In this document: positions 35,950 to 37,500 of the stretch, in pieces
Layout of the letters: each line of letters starts with the position of its first letter
Numbering within the stretch: the stretch's first letter is position 1
NCBI GenBank assembly: GCA_028289815.1
Contig: JAPYNQ010000049.1
Coordinates: 1-37,500, forward strand
Direction of reading: 5' to 3'
Length of the DNA: 37,500 nucleotides
Source: Gammaproteobacteria bacterium
GTDB lineage: Bacteria > Pseudomonadota > Gammaproteobacteria > JAJDYQ01
Made by a program: the position numbers and the translations under genes
The notes under the pieces: model-generated
Databases searched by the model: none
The model's input: the letters and a program-made list of their open reading frames with translations, nothing else
What the model was told of the DNA's origin: nothing

Positions 35950-36352
35950 TTGAAACTCCAAAAGTATCAGGGTAATGCAACAGAAACCGCGCCGCTCGGC
36001 GGGTTTCCATGAAAATTCGAGGGTGAATTGTATAGACACCTGACCGCCCGGGCAATCAAAGAGAGGCATCTGAGAAACTCAGACTGCTGAAAAAATCCTG
36101 TCCCCGGTGACCTGTCCTCGTGTGCCTGCCTGCTCACACACAGCCTGCGCCGCCCGGGACTGGCCGACACCCGTTGAGCCAAAACACAATGCGGTACACC
36201 CCGCACCCGTCTCCTGAAACTGGCCTCAGTGGTGCACATCACCGCCTGCCAAGTTCAGCAGCTGTTTCATTCCACTGTCCACTCATAGTTTCAAAAATGA
36301 TCTTTGAATTTACCTGTCTGGCTTCCGAATGTTAACCTTACAGTAACTTAAA
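35950..36352. other. Intergenic stretch upstream of ndk, no gene seen
   Basis: About 400 bases between ndk and the decayed mazE-like gene hold no convincing gene. The G+C-rich part (about 36090-36230) has short repeats: a seven-base direct repeat CCTGTCC 14 bases apart near 36098, GTGTG/CACAC arms near 36120, and a GCGG/CCGC hairpin near 36192. A tight hairpin TCTGAG-AAA-CTCAGA lies at 36069-36083. It may hold the ndk promoter and structured leader RNA, but no known RNA family was recognised. Confidence 0.45.
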
Positions 36353-36609
36353 ATGATATTACCATTTACAGCAATAAAGACGATTACTCTGAAAACCGAT
36401 GAAACGTTCGATGCCCTGTTGACGGGAATGGCAAGACACCTCTCAACGCCACCAAAAGCGAGGTGATGCGTGCTGCGGCGCTGAACTACAAAAAGCATCT
36501 GGAGCGGGCCTCCTTGGTGCGCCAGGTTTGAAAAGCCTCATTGAAAGTCCGAGAGGAAGCTAGGCAATGCGCAACTGAATTTGACGCGGCCAACGCCGAT
36601 GACTTGTAG
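36353..36609 (+). pseudogene. Decayed ribbon-helix-helix antitoxin (mazE-like)
   Basis: From ATG at 36353 one frame reads KTITLKTDETFDALLTGM then ARHL. After CTCTC near 36443 the next frame continues NATKSEVMRAAALNYKKHLE, then RASLVRQV, a TGA stop at 36529-36531, and KASLKVREEARQ to the TAG. Put together this is an RHH-type antitoxin of about 85 residues. It has one frameshift (two extra bases, or one lost) and one internal stop, so no full product is made. It overlaps the mazF-like start by 11 bases, as in real antitoxin-toxin pairs. Confidence 0.75.
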
Positions 36610-36995
36610 ACGCGGCGGCGAGATACGTCTTGCAAATTTCAATCCCACAAAAGGCACGAAACCCGACAGGATATGACCGCGTCTGGTCATTCAGAGCGAA
36701 CTGCTATAATGACACCAACCATCCAAGCACAACGATCATCCCGATCACCAGCAGGCTGGCCGACAATGTGGCACCATTGCGATACCGGGTAGGTGCAAGG
36801 GATCAGCTGAAAACTGACTTCGAGGTCATGCCGGAGCAGGTAAGAAGCATTGACAACCGGCGGATTTTGCCAGAAGCGCTGACGGTATTGACGGTGCTGG
36901 AATTGGCAGAAATAGAAGAATACCTAGTCAACTTCTTTGACTTATTCTCTCCCGAATCGAGTCGGGGATTGTCCGCATCGGCAGCACGGCAATAA
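36599..36995 (+). pseudogene. Decayed MazF/PemK-type endoribonuclease toxin
   Basis: Starting at an ATG overlapping the antitoxin end, the frame reads RRGEIRLANFNPTKGTKPDR, a TGA at 36674-36676, then PRLVIQSELL. After one extra T near 36707 it continues in the next frame as NDTNHPSTTIIPITSRLADN, and later LKTDFEVMPEQVRSIDNRRI. This follows the MazF fold (GEI...NPTKG...RP.LVIQ...ST.I..PITS...EQ.R.ID). One stop and one frameshift inactivate it. The C-terminal end runs past the usual MazF length and overlaps the opposite-strand toxin remnant. Confidence 0.78.
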
Positions 36996-37237
36996 TATAT
37001 GCACATCCATCTGATAAGTCATAATAAATCGCATATGGGAATCTCCTAGAAAGCATTCAATAATACCCCATACTCTTTCCTGTGTACGCCGCCGTAAATA
37101 ATCAGTGACTCTATATTCGACAGGAGACAGTCCCAGAAATAGTCTCCAACACCACATTCCTAGTTCTCATAAAAATTCCTTCTATCTTCAAGATCTATCA
37201 GGGCGTCCGACAATATTTTGATGGACTTGGTATTCAT
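36928..37237 (-). pseudogene. Decayed RelE/ParE-type toxin
   Basis: The ATG overlaps the antitoxin stop by four bases (ATGA). The frame reads SIKILSDALIDLEDRRNFYE, a TAG stop at 37160-37162, then CGVGDYFWDCLLSNIESLII and YGGVHRKEYG. One extra base near 37057 moves it to the frame reading MLSRRFPYAIYYDLSDG, then CAYIIAVLPMR and ISQRS before the TGA. This is the pattern of RelE/ParE toxins that follow PF09720-type antitoxins. It is inactive as it stands. Confidence 0.78.
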
Positions 37238-37440
37238 TTGCCATGTTTTGACCTCAGCTCGTCAGCTGAGATGAATGCGGTTTTACCTTCTTCAATTTCT
37301 TTTGCTCTGCCGGCAAGAATATCCCGGTGCCATTCGGGCGATTCAATTTCAGGAGTTTCGTGGATAAGTGAATCCCATAAGGCCTCCATGATTTGCAGAC
37401 GCTCCAATTTGCTCATTTTTGACATTTCAGTGATATTCAT
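37234..37440 (-). CDS. Addiction-module antitoxin (TIGR02574/PF09720 type)
   Basis: The 68-residue protein matches the short addiction-module antitoxin family: KLERLQIMEALWDSLIHE, then PEWHRDILAGRAKEIEEGKT and the tail SADELRSKHGK. It is intact, while its toxin partner immediately downstream is broken. It would normally neutralise a RelE/ParE toxin and autoregulate the pair. A TATAAT -10 element lies upstream at 37478-37483 on the minus strand; the matching -35 could lie beyond the window edge. Being intact may mean it protects against a related toxin elsewhere, or simply that decay is recent. Confidence 0.82.
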   Translation of the reverse strand: MNITEMSKMSKLERLQIMEALWDSLIHETPEIESPEWHRDILAGRAKEIEEGKTAFISADELRSKHGK

Positions 37441-37500
37441 TGTATTTTCTCAAATAAATAAGAAATGAACGTCCACCATTATAAGTTATTCAAATATCAA

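Noticed and set aside
35967-36242. 91-codon minus-strand frame overlapping the ndk 5' end
   Set aside because: Arg/Ser-rich with no family pattern, overlaps the well-supported ndk start in another frame.
36068-36290. Possible 6S RNA, RNase P RNA or 4.5S RNA upstream of ndk
   Set aside because: A GGCCAGTCCC string recalls 6S RNA, but the long closing stem and other conserved blocks are absent; no RNase P or SRP RNA signatures are present.
36630-36995. A complete 121-residue protein in the single open frame
   Set aside because: Its first part is in the wrong frame relative to the MazF-like sequence; only the part after about 36708 matches the family, so it is the 3' piece of a frameshifted gene.

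Overview
The window looks like the chromosome of a gammaproteobacterium of middling G+C content. Three conserved blocks support this: an aerobic ubiquinone set (ubiE-ubiJ-ubiB) beside hslV-hslU, a DUF971 gene, argS and a SPOR-domain gene; the order ndk-rlmN-pilW-rodZ-hisS-yfgM-bamB-der; and Gram-negative lipoproteins such as BamB. Nothing in the sequence fixes the genus. Almost every gene is on the minus strand; the exceptions are a ROK kinase, a small lipoprotein pair and a decayed mazEF-like remnant.

Region by region: 1-2.4 kb holds a WYL regulator divergent from a ROK sugar kinase, then a twin-CDGSH Fe-S protein. 2.5-11.9 kb is core housekeeping: htpX, a SPOR protein, argS, a DM13 protein, ubiB/ubiJ/ubiE, a DUF971 protein and hslU/hslV. 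12.1-13.8 kb encodes an orphan PAS histidine kinase. 14.0-18.6 kb is accessory: an XRE repressor facing a lipoprotein operon across two matching palindromic operators, a Fic protein whose 5' end is out of frame, a CPA1-type antiporter and a small membrane protein. 18.6-23.3 kb is an apparent operon of a catabolic-type acetolactate synthase, an aldehyde dehydrogenase and an FMN-binding glutamate-synthase-like protein.

23.3-25.4 kb is the most interesting locus: an hvfA-hvfB-hvfC-type RiPP operon. It encodes a secreted precursor with eight EGKCG motifs in four 16-residue units, a DUF692/MNIO oxidase and a DUF2063 partner. By family precedent it makes a copper-binding peptide with modified cysteines. 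No DoxX-type gene (HvfD/E) accompanies it here.

25.5-36.0 kb is again core: an Aas-like acyltransferase/acyl-ACP synthetase, then der, bamB, yfgM, hisS, rodZ, pilW, rlmN and ndk. The ispG gene usual between rodZ and hisS is absent. The last 1.2 kb is a toxin-antitoxin graveyard: a mazE/mazF-like pair broken by frameshifts and stops, meeting tail to tail a RelE/ParE-type toxin that is also broken but still follows an intact antitoxin gene.

No tRNA, rRNA, insertion sequence, CRISPR array or replication origin was recognised. Start codons were adjusted from the longest open frame wherever family alignment or a ribosome-binding site supported a shorter protein (ROK kinase, CDGSH protein, DM13 protein, glutamate-synthase-like protein, aldehyde dehydrogenase, der, yfgM, hisS, ndk). 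All similarity statements come from reading motifs by eye, not from database searches.
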